Source: Clostridia bacterium (GTDB taxonomy: Bacteria; Bacillota; Clostridia; Oscillospirales; CAG-272). From it: a stretch of 64,000 nucleotides of DNA. The notes under the pieces are model-generated. The model made no database searches. It was not told the origin of the DNA and saw only the letters and a program-made list of their open reading frames with translations. The stretch is taken from positions 186,001 to 250,000 of the forward strand of contig JAFVTS010000028.1 of assembly GCA_017503105.1 (NCBI GenBank), read 5' to 3'. Positions within the stretch are counted from its first letter, which is position 1. Every line of letters begins with the position of its first letter. The translations under genes and the position numbers were made by a program. Shown here piece after piece: positions 15,568-25,607 of the stretch.

Positions 15568-18384
15568 TTAATTTTCCTCGGCATCCGAGTCGGGCAAAAG
15601 CGTCACGCCCACGGAGGACGTTACGAACTCCTTCGGGATATGGGGCGTATAGAACACCGCCATTGAAGCCGCACGCTTTACAATAGCCTCCTCTTCTGCG
15701 GTCATAACGCTGTAATCGTAAGTATTATCCAACGGATCAACGCCGAAGATCTCGCCGAAGATAGTAAGTGCGATGCCGTAAGCGCCGGGTTTATCGGGGT
15801 GAGAAATGTTGTCACCTTCAATAAACACGCGAAGATCGGTATTTAAATAAACCTCTGCAAGCGCAAAACCGGGGTAACAAACGGTAACGCCAAGCTCTTC
15901 GCCTATAGCGCTATAAAGCGCCGCCATTCTGTAAAGCATATCCTCGTGCGACCATCCGCGGTTTATCAAGAACGTTGAGGTAAGCTCACGGGCAGGCGTT
16001 GCGTACAAAATAGGTTCGGCACCTACTTCACGTATTTTCTTAACCGCTATACGTACGGCATCATAGAAGGAAGCCTTGTTGTCAAGCGGTACCGTGCTTG
16101 AACTTTGTATTATTACGTAATCGTACTTACGCGCCGTCAAATACTCATCAAATTCCGCCGTATAATCCTTACTCAACCCCGTTTGTACAAACCACTCAAG
16201 ACGAGAACTATCATGCGTGAGCGTAGTCACCTCAACGGTATATCCCGCGCTCGCGGCAACGTTTTTGAATATGGTAGGCATACCGTTGGTATGCGTAAAG
16301 CTGTTTCCAACGAAGAGAACGGAATACGTTTTTTCGGTTGAAAGAGGAGTTTTTTCTTTTCTCGTGATAGGCTCATCAACGTAGGTCTTTGCCATAAGCG
16401 CGTAACCGTAAAGCGCGTCGGCATAGGACGGATTGTTCATATAATAGATATACGTATCAAGATTATAACGAACGACCTCGTCGCCGACACATATATCAAA
16501 CGGCTCGAGCATGTCAAATGCACTCTTGGGTACTACGACGTAGCACAGCTCCTCGCCGCCGTCAATGACAACGTTCTCGGGATCAACGGTATAGACCTTG
16601 CCGTCCACCGTAACCTCTTGAGTGCCCTTTGCCACGTATACCACAAAGCCGGGCATATTATCAAGATTAAGGGCTGCACCCTTGATGCTTGTTAAGTCGG
16701 AGGGTATCTTGAAAATTTCCTTGCCCTCGGAGCTCCACTTATGAACTGCGTGCCTATTAATCACGGCGTCAAGAGCGGCATTAGTCTGCTCGGTCGCCGT
16801 TCCGAAATATTCAGAGGCCGCTTTGATATACGCCATCAGGGCAACAGTCAGGTTAGATGCGTTGGTATCCATAGTTGTTGCAACGAGCTTTGCAGCGTAT
16901 TCAGCAATGGAAATGGGACGCTCGACCTCGATATCTTCTCCGTTATAATTAACGGTTATACGAACAATCTGCGTTTTAGGAGCGTCCTTAGGTGCAATGT
17001 CGCTGAAGCTGACCTTATAATGCTTAACGCCGTCGATCTCTTGCGTTTCATAAGCGGAAAGCGGGAATCCGTTGATTGCAACGATTTCGCTTGCCTCGGG
17101 AACGTAAATATTGAAATCTATCGACTCATGCAGGGTAAGGTTATAGCTTAACTGCGGACCGCCTGATATTTTTCCTTCGTACGATGCGCCGCCAAGAGTT
17201 GCGGGCTCAATGCTCGGAAACGTAAAGCTATACTCACTGTCTCCTATAATCATGCTGATCTCACCGGAATAAATCGGCGTAGAGCCTTCCATCCAATATC
17301 CGATCTCCGTATCGATAGGAGTTACGAACTCGACGCGTCCCGCCTCGTTTTCCTTCACAATACGAACGACTCCGTCATCCGCGTTTGCAATAACGTATCC
17401 TTCGGAGCAAGAGGTGTTTTCCTGCGAAAATCCGTTTTTCGCACCGTTGAAGAGCGTCGCGCAATCCGTAAAGGTGCATCCGCCGCCAAATACGATCGAG
17501 CTTGCATCCACGGAGGAATAGTCGAACTTAAAGCGCGTCAAATCACAGTCGGTCATCTTAATAGTTCCGGTGTAAGGAATGGTTACTTTATCCTTTGTGT
17601 TGGCAATATTAAAATACTTATCGTCTGCACTGGACTTGATCTCGCAGTCGGTAAAGTCAAACGAGCTTTTGGGATTTAAAAGCACGTGTGAGGCGCTGTT
17701 GTAAAGAAATCTGTTCATCAGAACGATATCGGCACTCTTTACGGTAACGTCATAAACCGCGCTGAGCTTAGCGCTTTCGGTCGAGCTAGCCTGATAAAAC
17801 CCGTTTATGAGCTTGCAAAATCCCCCGTAAATATTAATGTTGGCAACGGACGTTTGACGGAAGCCGGATCCTGCTAAAACGAGCATATTCGTTTCAACCG
17901 TCAGCGGTTTAGTGTCCTCGGAGCCTAAATTGAAAGTATATGTGTACCCGTTTTTGGTAAGCTCAACCAACGATTTTGACTTCGAATATATTTTACCGTT
18001 CTCGGATGATGTTACGAATGAAAACGTGCTTTTGTCGGTACCTGTGCTAAGCTTTAACAAATTCACGCTGCTGCTCAAGGTATAACCGCAAAGGTCTACG
18101 GTCATATCGACTTTGGTACCGATAACTATTTGCTCGTCTACCTCAATATCCTCGGTGAGCTTCAGCGTATACTCGGAAATGCCTTCGTTTTTAGCGTAGG
18201 CAATAGCATCAGCTAAGGTGTAGAGTCCTTCATCCGCATTCGTAACATCTGCAACATTGATTACGGTTTTCGTGCTCTCGGTATTTGCCACGGCGGCTGC
18301 ATCCGTTTCTGTCGCAAAGGCTGAAACAGAAAACAAAGCGCAAAGCAGGCACACGAAAACAAGTGCGATCAGAATTTTTTTCAT
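15568..18384 (-). CDS. Secreted protein with beta-helix-like region and C-terminal SGNH hydrolase-like (DUF4886-type) domain
   Basis: The 938-residue product has a signal peptide (1-25, cleavage near AFAT) and GGAGG about 15 bases before ATG 18384. Residues 40-330 consist of short beta repeats like a parallel beta-helix. Residues 390-540 carry a beta plus Ala/Leu-rich helical module like that of the 567-residue surface protein at 6796-8499. From about 690 the sequence resembles DUF4886-type SGNH proteins: FVGNSFT (nucleophile Ser block), IIQSSS, and a C-terminal ISHPDKPGAYG block that would hold the catalytic His. An extracellular esterase/deacetylase role on glycans is plausible but unproven. 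The gene is transcribed divergently from a LysR regulator through overlapping promoters. Confidence 0.8.
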   Translation of the reverse strand: MKKILIALVFVCLLCALFSVSAFATETDAAAVANTESTKTVINVADVTNADEGLYTLADAIAYAKNEGISEYTLKLTEDIEVDEQIVIGTKVDMTVDLCGYTLSSSVNLLKLSTGTDKSTFSFVTSSENGKIYSKSKSLVELTKNGYTYTFNLGSEDTKPLTVETNMLVLAGSGFRQTSVANINIYGGFCKLINGFYQASSTESAKLSAVYDVTVKSADIVLMNRFLYNSASHVLLNPKSSFDFTDCEIKSSADDKYFNIANTKDKVTIPYTGTIKMTDCDLTRFKFDYSSVDASSIVFGGGCTFTDCATLFNGAKNGFSQENTSCSEGYVIANADDGVVRIVKENEAGRVEFVTPIDTEIGYWMEGSTPIYSGEISMIIGDSEYSFTFPSIEPATLGGASYEGKISGGPQLSYNLTLHESIDFNIYVPEASEIVAINGFPLSAYETQEIDGVKHYKVSFSDIAPKDAPKTQIVRITVNYNGEDIEVERPISIAEYAAKLVATTMDTNASNLTVALMAYIKAASEYFGTATEQTNAALDAVINRHAVHKWSSEGKEIFKIPSDLTSIKGAALNLDNMPGFVVYVAKGTQEVTVDGKVYTVDPENVVIDGGEELCYVVVPKSAFDMLEPFDICVGDEVVRYNLDTYIYYMNNPSYADALYGYALMAKTYVDEPITRKEKTPLSTEKTYSVLFVGNSFTHTNGMPTIFKNVAASAGYTVEVTTLTHDSSRLEWFVQTGLSKDYTAEFDEYLTARKYDYVIIQSSSTVPLDNKASFYDAVRIAVKKIREVGAEPILYATPARELTSTFLINRGWSHEDMLYRMAALYSAIGEELGVTVCYPGFALAEVYLNTDLRVFIEGDNISHPDKPGAYGIALTIFGEIFGVDPLDNTYDYSVMTAEEEAIVKRAASMAVFYTPHIPKEFVTSSVGVTLLPDSDAEEN

Positions 18385-18429
18385 GGGTTTCTTTTTCCTC
18401 CGTTTTTTTAATAATTTTGTTATTCCTAC

Positions 18430-18461
18430 TTGATTATACCACGAAAGTATGATATAATCAA
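18430..18461. promoter_or_regulatory. Two fully overlapping opposing promoters (LysR gene and SGNH gene)
   Basis: Plus strand: TTGATT (18430-18435), 17 bases, TATAAT (18453-18458). Minus strand: TTGATT (18461-18456), 17 bases, TATAAT (18438-18433). The same 32 bp therefore reads as a promoter in both directions and has dyad symmetry at its ends. Polymerase cannot occupy both at once. Predicted starts are near 18465 (LysR) and 18427 (SGNH). Confidence 0.75.
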
Positions 18462-18511
18462 ATATAAATTATTCTATACCTACTATAATCTCAAACATAT
18501 GGAGTTGCGTC

Positions 18512-19486
18512 ATGGAATTAAGCGATAGATATGTATATCACGTATTTACAACGAAAAATTTCACAAAATCGGCAAATCTGCTGTATATTTCACAGCCTTC
18601 CCTGAGCGCGGCTATATCTGCCAAGGAAAAAGAGCTCGGCTTTCAGATTTTTGACCGTTCTACCAGACCGATATCACTTACCCCAAAAGGCAGTATATAC
18701 ATTGAAATGTTAGAGCGCGTTATGAACTGTGAAAGCGACATGCTTAATTCACTGCGAGAATTAGACAAGCCCTTGACAAAAAAGATTATTGTCAGCAGCG
18801 GTATCTACCTTTCTCATTACATTTTGCCAACCGTATGCGGAGCGTTTTTACGCAGGTATCCGGACATTGCGGTCGATATTGATTTAAACTCCAAATCTCA
18901 AACAACTTTCTTCCAAAAGTTAGATGACGAGATGTTGGACATACTCTTTTCTTATTCGTACGACGCAAAAAAGCACAACGTTTATACGATTCTTACCGAA
19001 CGTATAATTGTCGCTATGCACAAGTGCTTTTTAACACCTGAGCTCCGCCCGTACGCGCTAACACATAACGAGGTACTCGGCGAGTCGTATTCTGCGCAAA
19101 AAGAGGTGACGGATACGACAATATTTCGCGACGTCCCTTTTCTTGAAACCAACAAAAAAGCGATTACAATACGTTATATGGACGCTATTTTAAGTCACTA
19201 CACACCGTCTCAGTATAGCATATCTAACGTATCTCACATCGGTTTGCATCTTAATATGATGTGCGCAGGAACGGGGGCGTTGTTTATCAGCGATGCCTTA
19301 ACGAAGGTGTCGAACGCTTGCTACGATGATATTGTTTTCTTTGCTTTTCCAAAGGAAATTTCAACAAGAAAGCTGTACGCTCTTCTCAAAAAGGGTAAGC
19401 GGATTGAAGCTCCCGTTGAGAAGTTCTTAGAGCTGACAAAGGAAATATGCGCAACCGATAAGTACTGCTCACTTTACTATGAATAA
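18512..19486 (+). CDS. LysR-family transcriptional regulator
   Basis: The 324-residue protein has an N-terminal winged helix-turn-helix (about 1-62; FTKSANLLYISQPSLSAAIS is the recognition region) and a periplasmic-binding-like effector domain (about 92-300). The domain order and length are typical of the family. The start ATG 18512 follows GGAGTTGCG. It diverges from the secreted SGNH protein gene across a 127-bp gap containing overlapping promoters, so that gene is the likely target together with autoregulation. The effector cannot be read from the sequence. The gene looks AT-rich compared with the neighbouring tRNA-synthetase gene. Confidence 0.9.
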   Translation: MELSDRYVYHVFTTKNFTKSANLLYISQPSLSAAISAKEKELGFQIFDRSTRPISLTPKGSIYIEMLERVMNCESDMLNSLRELDKPLTKKIIVSSGIYLSHYILPTVCGAFLRRYPDIAVDIDLNSKSQTTFFQKLDDEMLDILFSYSYDAKKHNVYTILTERIIVAMHKCFLTPELRPYALTHNEVLGESYSAQKEVTDTTIFRDVPFLETNKKAITIRYMDAILSHYTPSQYSISNVSHIGLHLNMMCAGTGALFISDALTKVSNACYDDIVFFAFPKEISTRKLYALLKKGKRIEAPVEKFLELTKEICATDKYCSLYYE

Positions 19487-19525
19487 TTTCATTGGCTGAT
19501 TTATCCGCAGCGTGATAAATTCCGA

Positions 19526-19576
19526 CAAAAAAGACGACGATATTGCTTTTACACAGTATCATCGTCTTTTTCTTTT
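19526..19576. terminator. Bidirectional terminator between lysR-type gene and glyQS
   Basis: The stem AAAAGACGACGATA against TATCATCGTCTTTT has one mismatch and T tracts on both strands. It serves the two convergent genes. Confidence 0.8.
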
Positions 19577-19584
19577 GTATTTAA

Positions 19585-20976
19585 TTAAAATTTAAGTCTT
19601 TCTGCAATGTAGGACTTAACCTCGGACATAGGAATTCTTACCTGCTCCATAGTATCTCTGTCACGAACGGTTACACAGCCGTCGTTTTCCGTGTCAAAGT
19701 CGTAGGTTATGCAGAAGGGAGTTCCTATCTCGTCTTCACGGCGGTATCTCTTGCCGATAGAGCCGGTTTCGTCGAAGTCTACGTTAAATTCCTTTGCGAG
19801 CTCGTCGTAAAGCTCAAGTGCCTTGTCGGAGAGCTTCTTCGAAAGAGGAAGAACTGCAGCCTTAACGGGCGCGAGAGCGGGATGAAGGTGAAGAACTACT
19901 CTCACATCACCCTCAGCAAGCGTTTCCTCGTCGTAAGCATCAACAAGGAAAGCGAGCGCAACTCTGTCAGCTCCGAGCGAAGGCTCGATAACGTAAGGAA
20001 TATAATGCTCGTTCGTTTCCTGATCGAAATAGGTGCAATCCTTGCCCGAGTGGGTCTGGTGCTGACCGAGGTCGTAATCGGTTCTGTCAGCAACGCCCCA
20101 GAGCTCGCCCCATCCAAACGGGAAGAGGAACTCGAAGTCGGTCGTTGCTTTGGAGTAGAAGCAAAGCTCCTCGGGATCGTGGTCGCGAAGTCTGAGGTTC
20201 TCATCCTTCATTCCAAGGTCGAGAAGCCACTTGTGGCAATAATCCTTCCAATATTTGAACCACTCAAGATCGGTACCGGGCTTGCAGAAGAATTCAAGCT
20301 CCATCTGCTCAAACTCACGCGTTCTGAAAACGAAGTTGCCGGGAGTGATCTCGTTTCTGAAGGACTTACCGATCTGGCAAACACCGAAGGGAAGCTTCTT
20401 TCTGGTAGATCTCTGAACAGAGTTGAAATTAACGAAAATACCCTGTGCCGTTTCGGGGCGAAGGTAGACCGTGTTGGTCGAATCCTCGGTAACGCCGATA
20501 AAGGTCTTGAACATAAGGTTGAACTTCTTTATGTCGGTAAAATCGGTGCCGCCGCAATCGGGACAAACAATTCCCTTCTCCTTGATGAAGGCTGCCATCT
20601 GCTCGAATGTCCAACCTGCGGGATTATCGTCGGTGCCGTTCTGGAAGGCATACTCCTCGATAAGCTTGTCCGCTCTGTGACGCGCCTTGCAGCCCTTACA
20701 GTCCATAAGAGGATCGGAGAAGCCGCCGACGTGACCCGATGCGACCCAAGCCTCGGGATTCATTATAATCGCGGAATCAAGACCCACGTTGTAACGGGAT
20801 TCCTGAACGAACTTCTTCCACCACGCGCGCTTTACGTTGTTCTTGAACTCAACTCCGAGAGGACCGTAGTCCCAAGAGTTTGCAAGTCCGCCGTAGATCT
20901 CAGAGCCCGGGAAAATAAATCCGCGAGTCTTGCAGAGTGCCACGATTTTGTCCATTGTCTTCTTGCTGTTTTCCAT
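19585..20976 (-). CDS. glyQS: Glycyl-tRNA synthetase, alpha2 type
   Basis: This class II synthetase charges tRNA-Gly in the cytoplasm. About 463 residues is the expected size of the single-chain dimeric form, not the bacterial alpha2-beta2 form. The opening [15 protein letters not shown] and the class II motifs ([20 protein letters not shown]) are present. A zinc-type insertion has Cys pairs at 93/96 and 138/141. The chosen ATG 20976 has GGAGAAAG 4-12 bases upstream; a longer reading from 21018 would overlap the mtaB stop and lacks a ribosome site. It lies 38 bp after mtaB on the same strand, and no T-box leader is visible. Confidence 0.95.
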   Translation of the reverse strand: MENSKKTMDKIVALCKTRGFIFPGSEIYGGLANSWDYGPLGVEFKNNVKRAWWKKFVQESRYNVGLDSAIIMNPEAWVASGHVGGFSDPLMDCKGCKARHRADKLIEEYAFQNGTDDNPAGWTFEQMAAFIKEKGIVCPDCGGTDFTDIKKFNLMFKTFIGVTEDSTNTVYLRPETAQGIFVNFNSVQRSTRKKLPFGVCQIGKSFRNEITPGNFVFRTREFEQMELEFFCKPGTDLEWFKYWKDYCHKWLLDLGMKDENLRLRDHDPEELCFYSKATTDFEFLFPFGWGELWGVADRTDYDLGQHQTHSGKDCTYFDQETNEHYIPYVIEPSLGADRVALAFLVDAYDEETLAEGDVRVVLHLHPALAPVKAAVLPLSKKLSDKALELYDELAKEFNVDFDETGSIGKRYRREDEIGTPFCITYDFDTENDGCVTVRDRDTMEQVRIPMSEVKSYIAERLKF

Positions 20977-21014
20977 TTTCTTTCTCCATTTATATGTTAA
21001 TTTTAGTTTACAAT

Positions 21015-22322
21015 TCAAATGATTTTTCCGTATATTACACCGTCTTTTCTTAACACGGGTATGACCTTAACGAGGTCTCCTTGCTTATAACCGCGTGCCT
21101 CGACCGCGACCTCGGCAAATTCGTCCGAGTGAGCGGTAAAGACGCCGTTCTTTTCGCTTTCAAGTATACAAGTCAGCTCCTTGCCCCGAGCGATTATTTC
21201 ATCAAGGACCTCGTTTTTGACTCGTGAGGTCACGGATATGAGAATTTCGCTGCGCCTGCGCTTCACGTCCTCGGGAACTTGAGAATCGAAGCTCGCGGCG
21301 GGCGTTCCCTTTCTTCTCGAATACGCGAAAACGTGCGCGTCAATAAATCTCGCGCGCTCGGCAAAGCGCACGGTTTCAAGAAAGTCCTCTTCCGTCTCCC
21401 CCGGGAAACCGACCATAAGATCGGTGGTAAACGAGGCGTTCGGAATATATTTTCTGATACGCTCAATATTCTCAAGCGCAGTCCTTGAATTATATCTGCG
21501 CTTCATCTTGCGGAGCACTGAATCCGAACCCGATTGCACTGAAAGGTGAAAATGCGGAGCGAGTATCCTCAGGTCCTTTACAAGCTCTACGAACTTTTCT
21601 CCGACAAGCTCGGGGGCAAGTGAGCCAAGCCTTACGCGTTCACAGCTTCCGCGCCCGTCAAGCTCGGCGAGAAGATCGGGCAGCCTGTATTCATAATCAA
21701 AATCCGCTCCGTACGAAGCCGTTTCTATTCCAGTTAAGACGATCTCGCGCACGCCGCTTCTGTGAAGCGATTCGACCTCTTCTATCACGTCGTGCGGCGG
21801 CTTTGAACGAACTCTGCCCCTTGCGTCGGAAATAGCGCAATAGGTGCATTTACATTCGCATCCGTCCTCGATCTTTACGTAAGCGCGCGTTCTCGGCGCC
21901 CGTGTTATGCACATCGGCTCAAAAGAAGCCTTCGTGACGTCCGTTGTGGATACGTGCTTTTCCGTTCGTCCCTCAAGGATATCAAGAGCTATGGAAGGAA
22001 GGGCCGTTTTGTTCTCCGTTCCTATAACCACGCTGACGCCGTCGATAGCGGCGACCTCCTCGGCGGAGCGCTGGGAATAGCATCCCATAACGCAGACGAC
22101 GGATTTCGGATTAAGCTTTATCGCCCGTCTTATAAACTTCCGCGATTTCGCGTCACTTTCAGCCGTAACGGTACAGGTGTTTATAACGTATACGTCACAA
22201 ACCTCGGAAAAATCGCGGCGGGAAAAGCCCGACTTTTCAAAAAGCTCTCCGACAGCCTCAGTCTCATACTGCGAGACCTTGCATCCGAGAGTATAAAGCC
22301 CAACGCTATACAAAAGTGACAT
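21015..22322 (-). CDS. mtaB: tRNA t6A37 methylthiotransferase
   Basis: This radical-SAM enzyme adds a methylthio group to threonylcarbamoyl-adenosine 37 of ANN-decoding tRNAs. The N-terminal UPF0004 domain has its three cluster Cys at 14, 50 and 81. The radical-SAM motif Cys155-x3-Cys159-x2-Cys162 sits in [12 protein letters not shown]. The C-terminal 60 residues fit a TRAM domain. The length of 435 residues and the opening [11 protein letters not shown] point to MtaB rather than MiaB or RimO. It is the first gene of an operon with glyQS, with a promoter at 22378-22406. Confidence 0.93.
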   Translation of the reverse strand: MSLLYSVGLYTLGCKVSQYETEAVGELFEKSGFSRRDFSEVCDVYVINTCTVTAESDAKSRKFIRRAIKLNPKSVVCVMGCYSQRSAEEVAAIDGVSVVIGTENKTALPSIALDILEGRTEKHVSTTDVTKASFEPMCITRAPRTRAYVKIEDGCECKCTYCAISDARGRVRSKPPHDVIEEVESLHRSGVREIVLTGIETASYGADFDYEYRLPDLLAELDGRGSCERVRLGSLAPELVGEKFVELVKDLRILAPHFHLSVQSGSDSVLRKMKRRYNSRTALENIERIRKYIPNASFTTDLMVGFPGETEEDFLETVRFAERARFIDAHVFAYSRRKGTPAASFDSQVPEDVKRRRSEILISVTSRVKNEVLDEIIARGKELTCILESEKNGVFTAHSDEFAEVAVEARGYKQGDLVKVIPVLRKDGVIYGKII

Positions 22323-22377
22323 CTCACCGCCCTTCGCACGTACGGAATATATTGACCCAAGCTTCCGTATGCATAAT

Positions 22378-22406
22378 ATTTTAACAGAAAATCATAAGAA
22401 AGTCAA
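22378..22406 (-). promoter_or_regulatory. Promoter of mtaB-glyQS
   Basis: Minus strand: TTGACT (22401-22406), 17 bases, TAAAAT (22378-22383). Confidence 0.7.
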
Positions 22407-22456
22407 GGGAAAACGAGGAGTTTGTTGATAATAACGTAAAATATTTTCAAAATCTC

Positions 22457-22485
22457 TTGACATTTTGATTTTTTTCAGTTATAAT
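22457..22485 (+). promoter_or_regulatory. Promoter of the rpmH operon
   Basis: TTGACA, 17 bases, TATAAT: a perfect consensus, as expected for a ribosomal-protein operon. The leader of about 75 bases contains a small hairpin (GGCAGGT...ACCTGC). No DnaA boxes (TTATCCACA) are visible in 22323-22568. Confidence 0.85.
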
Positions 22486-22568
22486 ATATCGTGGCTTTCG
22501 TATGAATACGCGGAAGAGGCAGGTATCGCACCTGCGACGTTAATAACTTAAAGGGAGGTGTCAGTCGA

Positions 22569-22703
22569 ATGAAAAGAACATATCAGCCTAAGAAAAGACA
22601 GAGAAACAAAGAACACGGCTTCAGAAAAAGAATGGCTACGGCTAACGGCAGAAAAGTTCTCAAAAGAAGACGCGCCAAGGGAAGAGCTAAGCTCACCTAT
22701 TGA
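22569..22703 (+). CDS. rpmH: 50S ribosomal protein L34
   Basis: The 44-residue product starts at ATG 22569 after GGGAGGTG and ends with TGA at 22701-22703. It is extremely rich in Lys and Arg and has the invariant L34 opening KRTYQPKKR and the central [10 protein letters not shown]34 is a small subunit-bridging protein of the 50S ribosome. It heads the rnpA-yidD-yidC-jag-mnmE cluster, whose order is conserved across Firmicutes. Confidence 0.97.
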   Translation: MKRTYQPKKRQRNKEHGFRKRMATANGRKVLKRRRAKGRAKLTY

Positions 22704-22731
22704 TTAAGGTCACGCACTGTGACGTACAAAA

Positions 22732-22777
22732 CCTCCGATAAAGTGCGAGCACAGCGAACGCATTTATCGGGGTTTTT
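22732..22777 (+). terminator. Hairpin terminator/attenuator between rpmH and rnpA
   Basis: A long stem (CCTCCGATAAA...TTTATCGGGG, with one bulge and a G-T pair) is followed by TTTTTG. It would lower expression of rnpA and the downstream genes relative to rpmH, which fits the need for far more L34 than RNase P protein. Confidence 0.75.
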
Positions 22778-22815
22778 GTTTGATAGCATATTAAATCAAG
22801 AAAGGTGGTTTTTAT

Positions 22816-23196
22816 ATGAAATTTAAAGCTATATGTGAAAATCATCTTTATTCTAAAGCGTATTCAAAAGGCAAAAGAGCAGTGACGTCGGCTCTTGCGG
22901 TATACGTTCTGCCCGATTATGCGGCAAAAAGACTGGCGAAGGCTCATCCGCAAAAGAAGATAGTAAACAGAATAGGACTTACAACGTCCACAAAGCTCGG
23001 GGGTGCTGTCGTTCGCTCACGGGCAAGGCGCATTATGCGCGAGGGGCTAAGGCTCCTTGAAAAGGAAAGACCGCTCAAGACGGGATTCCTTATAGTTATT
23101 GCCGCCAGGGGGGCGGCAACGGCAATGAAGAGCACGGATATAAAAGAACACCTGCACGAAGCCTTCGAGAGGCTTAAAATGTTTAAAGAATTATGA
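22816..23196 (+). CDS. rnpA: Ribonuclease P protein component
   Basis: The 126-residue basic protein pairs with RNase P RNA for tRNA 5' maturation. The conserved RNR-type motif reads [14 protein letters not shown] at about 61-74, with Ser in place of the usual Asn before the Arg. Otherwise size and fold elements are standard. AAAGGTGG precedes ATG 22816. Its stop overlaps the yidD start by 4 bases. Confidence 0.95.
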   Translation: MKFKAICENHLYSKAYSKGKRAVTSALAVYVLPDYAAKRLAKAHPQKKIVNRIGLTTSTKLGGAVVRSRARRIMREGLRLLEKERPLKTGFLIVIAARGAATAMKSTDIKEHLHEAFERLKMFKEL

Positions 23197-23483
23197 AGTA
23201 CGTGATGATCCTCTTCATTCGCTTATATCAAAAATTCATATCTCCGATCAAACGTCCCTGTTGCAGGTTTACACCGACCTGCTCCGCCTATGCCTTAGAG
23301 GCATTTACAAAACGAGGTTTTTTCATCGGGCTCATTCTGACGGTGTGGCGCATTTTGCGTTGCAACCCCTTCTCTCGCGGCGGTTACGACCCCGTGCCCG
23401 AAAAGGGCTTCAGAAATCCCGTTGATAAGGAAACGGAGAATGATATCGGTTCACCAACGAAGAAAGAAAACGAGGAAATTTAA
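23193..23483 (+). CDS. yidD: Membrane protein insertion efficiency factor YidD
   Basis: The 96-residue protein has the conserved YQKFISP and [15 protein letters not shown] motifs, a short amphipathic/hydrophobic segment and GGYDPVP. YidD sits at the inner face of the membrane and aids YidC-dependent insertion. The start overlaps rnpA and the stop abuts the yidC start at 23484. It has a Lys/Glu-rich tail of about 25 residues. Confidence 0.95.
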   Translation: MKYVMILFIRLYQKFISPIKRPCCRFTPTCSAYALEAFTKRGFFIGLILTVWRILRCNPFSRGGYDPVPEKGFRNPVDKETENDIGSPTKKENEEI

Positions 23484-24536
23484 ATGGATTTTATTTATAA
23501 CGCTTTTGGCGCGATGCTGAAGTTCTTTACGAGCATTTCAGGCGGATATTACGCGGTAGCGCTTATTTTCTATGCACTCGTGTTCAAGATCGTCTTCCTG
23601 CCTTTTGCTATAAAGCAGCAGAAAAACCAGATTAAAATGGCAAAGCTCACGCCGAAGATCGAGCTTATCAAAGCAAAATACAGAGGCAGGACCGACCAGG
23701 TCACAATGCGCAAGCAGCAAGAAGAAATTATGCAGCTCCAGCAGCAAGAGGGCTACAATCCTCTCTCGGGATGCTTGCCTATGCTTCTTCAGCTTCCCAT
23801 AATCATTTGGCTTTATAAGGTCATCAGGATGCCGCTCACCTATATTATGGGTATGTCGGACGTCGACGTAATAAACTTTTGGAATAAATTTAACCCCGAC
23901 AACCTCTATCAAAATCAAACCTTCAATCAGATAGACCAGATCCATCTTGTTTCACAGATGAAGGATGCGGGAATGACAGCCGTCGGCGGCGAGGCTCTCC
24001 CGAACTTTACGCTCTTTGGCTTCGACCTTGGTATCGAGCCGTCGGATATGTTCTGGCCGCTCATCCTCATTCCTGTTTTTGCGGCAGCCTTCCAGTGGTT
24101 CCAGATGTGGATCACCAAGAAGGTCAACGGAAATGCCAACGCCGTCGTAGGACAGGATCCTCAGACGGGCGCATCAATGAAGATAATGGATATAATTATG
24201 CCCCTCATCACTTTGTTTATAGCGTACGGTTTCTCCGCTATGATGGGTCTTTACTGGATATTCCAATCCATCCTCGGCATAGCGCAGACGCTCATACTTG
24301 CAAAGGTTATGCCTATGCCTCGCTATACGGAAGAGCAGCTCAAGGCGATGAGAAAAGAGCAAAAAGCCGTTGAAAAAGCGCAAAAATCTCTTCTTAAGCA
24401 AAATCCGAAATACCGTTCGCTCCACTATATCGACGCGGACGACTACGACGATCTTCCCACGCTTAAGACGAAGGATACGAAGAAATCAAATACAAAATCC
24501 GTAAACAGTATGGATATTCCCGAGATAAAAGACTGA
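23484..24536 (+). CDS. yidC: Membrane protein insertase YidC/Oxa1 (SpoIIIJ type)
   Basis: The 350-residue integral membrane protein inserts and folds membrane proteins with or without SecYEG. About five membrane segments are visible. The coiled-coil cytoplasmic loop follows the first segment (QQKNQIKMAKLTPKIELIKAKY), and the hydrophobic C-terminal pair ends near residue 275. A basic, low-complexity tail follows. An insertion of about 40 polar residues between the second and third segments (around 130-175) is longer than in B. subtilis SpoIIIJ. There is no lipoprotein signal. It is translationally adjacent to yidD. Confidence 0.95.
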   Translation: MDFIYNAFGAMLKFFTSISGGYYAVALIFYALVFKIVFLPFAIKQQKNQIKMAKLTPKIELIKAKYRGRTDQVTMRKQQEEIMQLQQQEGYNPLSGCLPMLLQLPIIIWLYKVIRMPLTYIMGMSDVDVINFWNKFNPDNLYQNQTFNQIDQIHLVSQMKDAGMTAVGGEALPNFTLFGFDLGIEPSDMFWPLILIPVFAAAFQWFQMWITKKVNGNANAVVGQDPQTGASMKIMDIIMPLITLFIAYGFSAMMGLYWIFQSILGIAQTLILAKVMPMPRYTEEQLKAMRKEQKAVEKAQKSLLKQNPKYRSLHYIDADDYDDLPTLKTKDTKKSNTKSVNSMDIPEIKD

Positions 24537-24554
24537 TAAGGAAGGCTAACCAAA

Positions 24555-25580
24555 ATGATAAAAGAAGTAACAGCACAGGGCAAGGATATTGCCGAGGCAC
24601 AGGAAAACGCGAGAGCCGCACTCGGAGCAGGCCCTCTTGACGACGTAAAATTTGAGGTGCTCCACGCAGGCTCAAAGGGCATCTTCGGTATTATAGGTGT
24701 AAAGCCCGCTCAGGTAAGAGCTTATATCGAGCTCCCCGATGAGAAGCCGAAAAGACGTGAAAGACCGAGAAGAGATAACGACGCATCTCAAAGCAAAGAA
24801 ACCGCCGAGGTAAAGACCGAGGGCGGCGAGAGAAGAAACGGCCCTAAAAAGAATAAGAAGCGCAAGAATTCTCAAAGAATTCCCAAGGAAGCGTACGTAG
24901 TCAACGATTCCGCACCCAAGTCCAAGGTCGTTCCCGAGGCGGAGCTCAAGTTTGAAAAGCGCGAAGTAACGAGAGGCGAGGACAGATCCTTCGACTTCAT
25001 TATGACCCTCATCTCCGACATCGGACTTAACGCATCGGCAGAGCTCTTCTCCTGCGACGACGGAACGAGAAGGATAACCATCACGGGTGACGACGCGTCC
25101 GTGCTCATCGGTCATCACGGTGACACCCTTGACGCTCTTCAGTATCTTGCAAATCTCGCATCCGCTCAGAAGAACGAAAACGGCGAGCGCGACAAGAGCC
25201 GTGTTACAATCGACATCGAAGGATACAGAGCAAAGAGAGAGGAAACTCTCAGAGCTCTTGCGCGCAGAATGGCAGCAAAAGCCCTCCGCAACAAGCGCAG
25301 CGTAATGCTTGAGCCTATGAGCGCGTACGAGAGAAGGATAATACACTCCGAGATACAGAGCATAGAGGGCGTTTGCACGAACTCCATCGGCTCTGACAAC
25401 AACAGAAAGATAGTCATCTTCCTTACCGACAAGAAGCCGAACGATCTTTTCGAAGAGGACGAGGCGAAGCGTGCTGCCGAGGCCGAGGCTGAGGCGCTTG
25501 AAAGCTCCGAAACTCCCGAGGAGGCAGAGGAGATGCTCGACGCCGGCGTTCCCACGGCTGACGAAGAGGCAGTTCTTTAA
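24555..25580 (+). CDS. jag: Jag/KhpB RNA-binding protein (SpoIIIJ-associated)
   Basis: The 341-residue protein has a Jag N-terminal domain (1-50, GSKGIFGIIGVKPAQV), a long basic linker (about 60-135), a KH domain (about 145-215, ASVLIGHHGDTLDALQYL) and an R3H domain (about 220-285, MSAYERRIIHSEIQ). An acidic Glu/Ala tail covers about 290-341. In Gram-positives it binds RNA together with KhpA and influences cell elongation and division. It stands in its usual place between yidC and mnmE, 18 bp after yidC. Confidence 0.95.
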   Translation: MIKEVTAQGKDIAEAQENARAALGAGPLDDVKFEVLHAGSKGIFGIIGVKPAQVRAYIELPDEKPKRRERPRRDNDASQSKETAEVKTEGGERRNGPKKNKKRKNSQRIPKEAYVVNDSAPKSKVVPEAELKFEKREVTRGEDRSFDFIMTLISDIGLNASAELFSCDDGTRRITITGDDASVLIGHHGDTLDALQYLANLASAQKNENGERDKSRVTIDIEGYRAKREETLRALARRMAAKALRNKRSVMLEPMSAYERRIIHSEIQSIEGVCTNSIGSDNNRKIVIFLTDKKPNDLFEEDEAKRAAEAEAEALESSETPEEAEEMLDAGVPTADEEAVL

Positions 25581-25607
25581 TTCTTATTATTAAAAAGGAA
25601 GACAAGA

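Noticed and set aside
19882..21000. 372-codon plus-strand ORF
   Set aside because: Antisense shadow of glyQS, whose identity is certain.
22323..22568. Possible chromosomal origin upstream of rpmH
   Set aside because: No TTATCCACA-type DnaA boxes, no dnaA gene and no AT-rich unwinding array; the region is explained by two divergent promoters and a leader hairpin.
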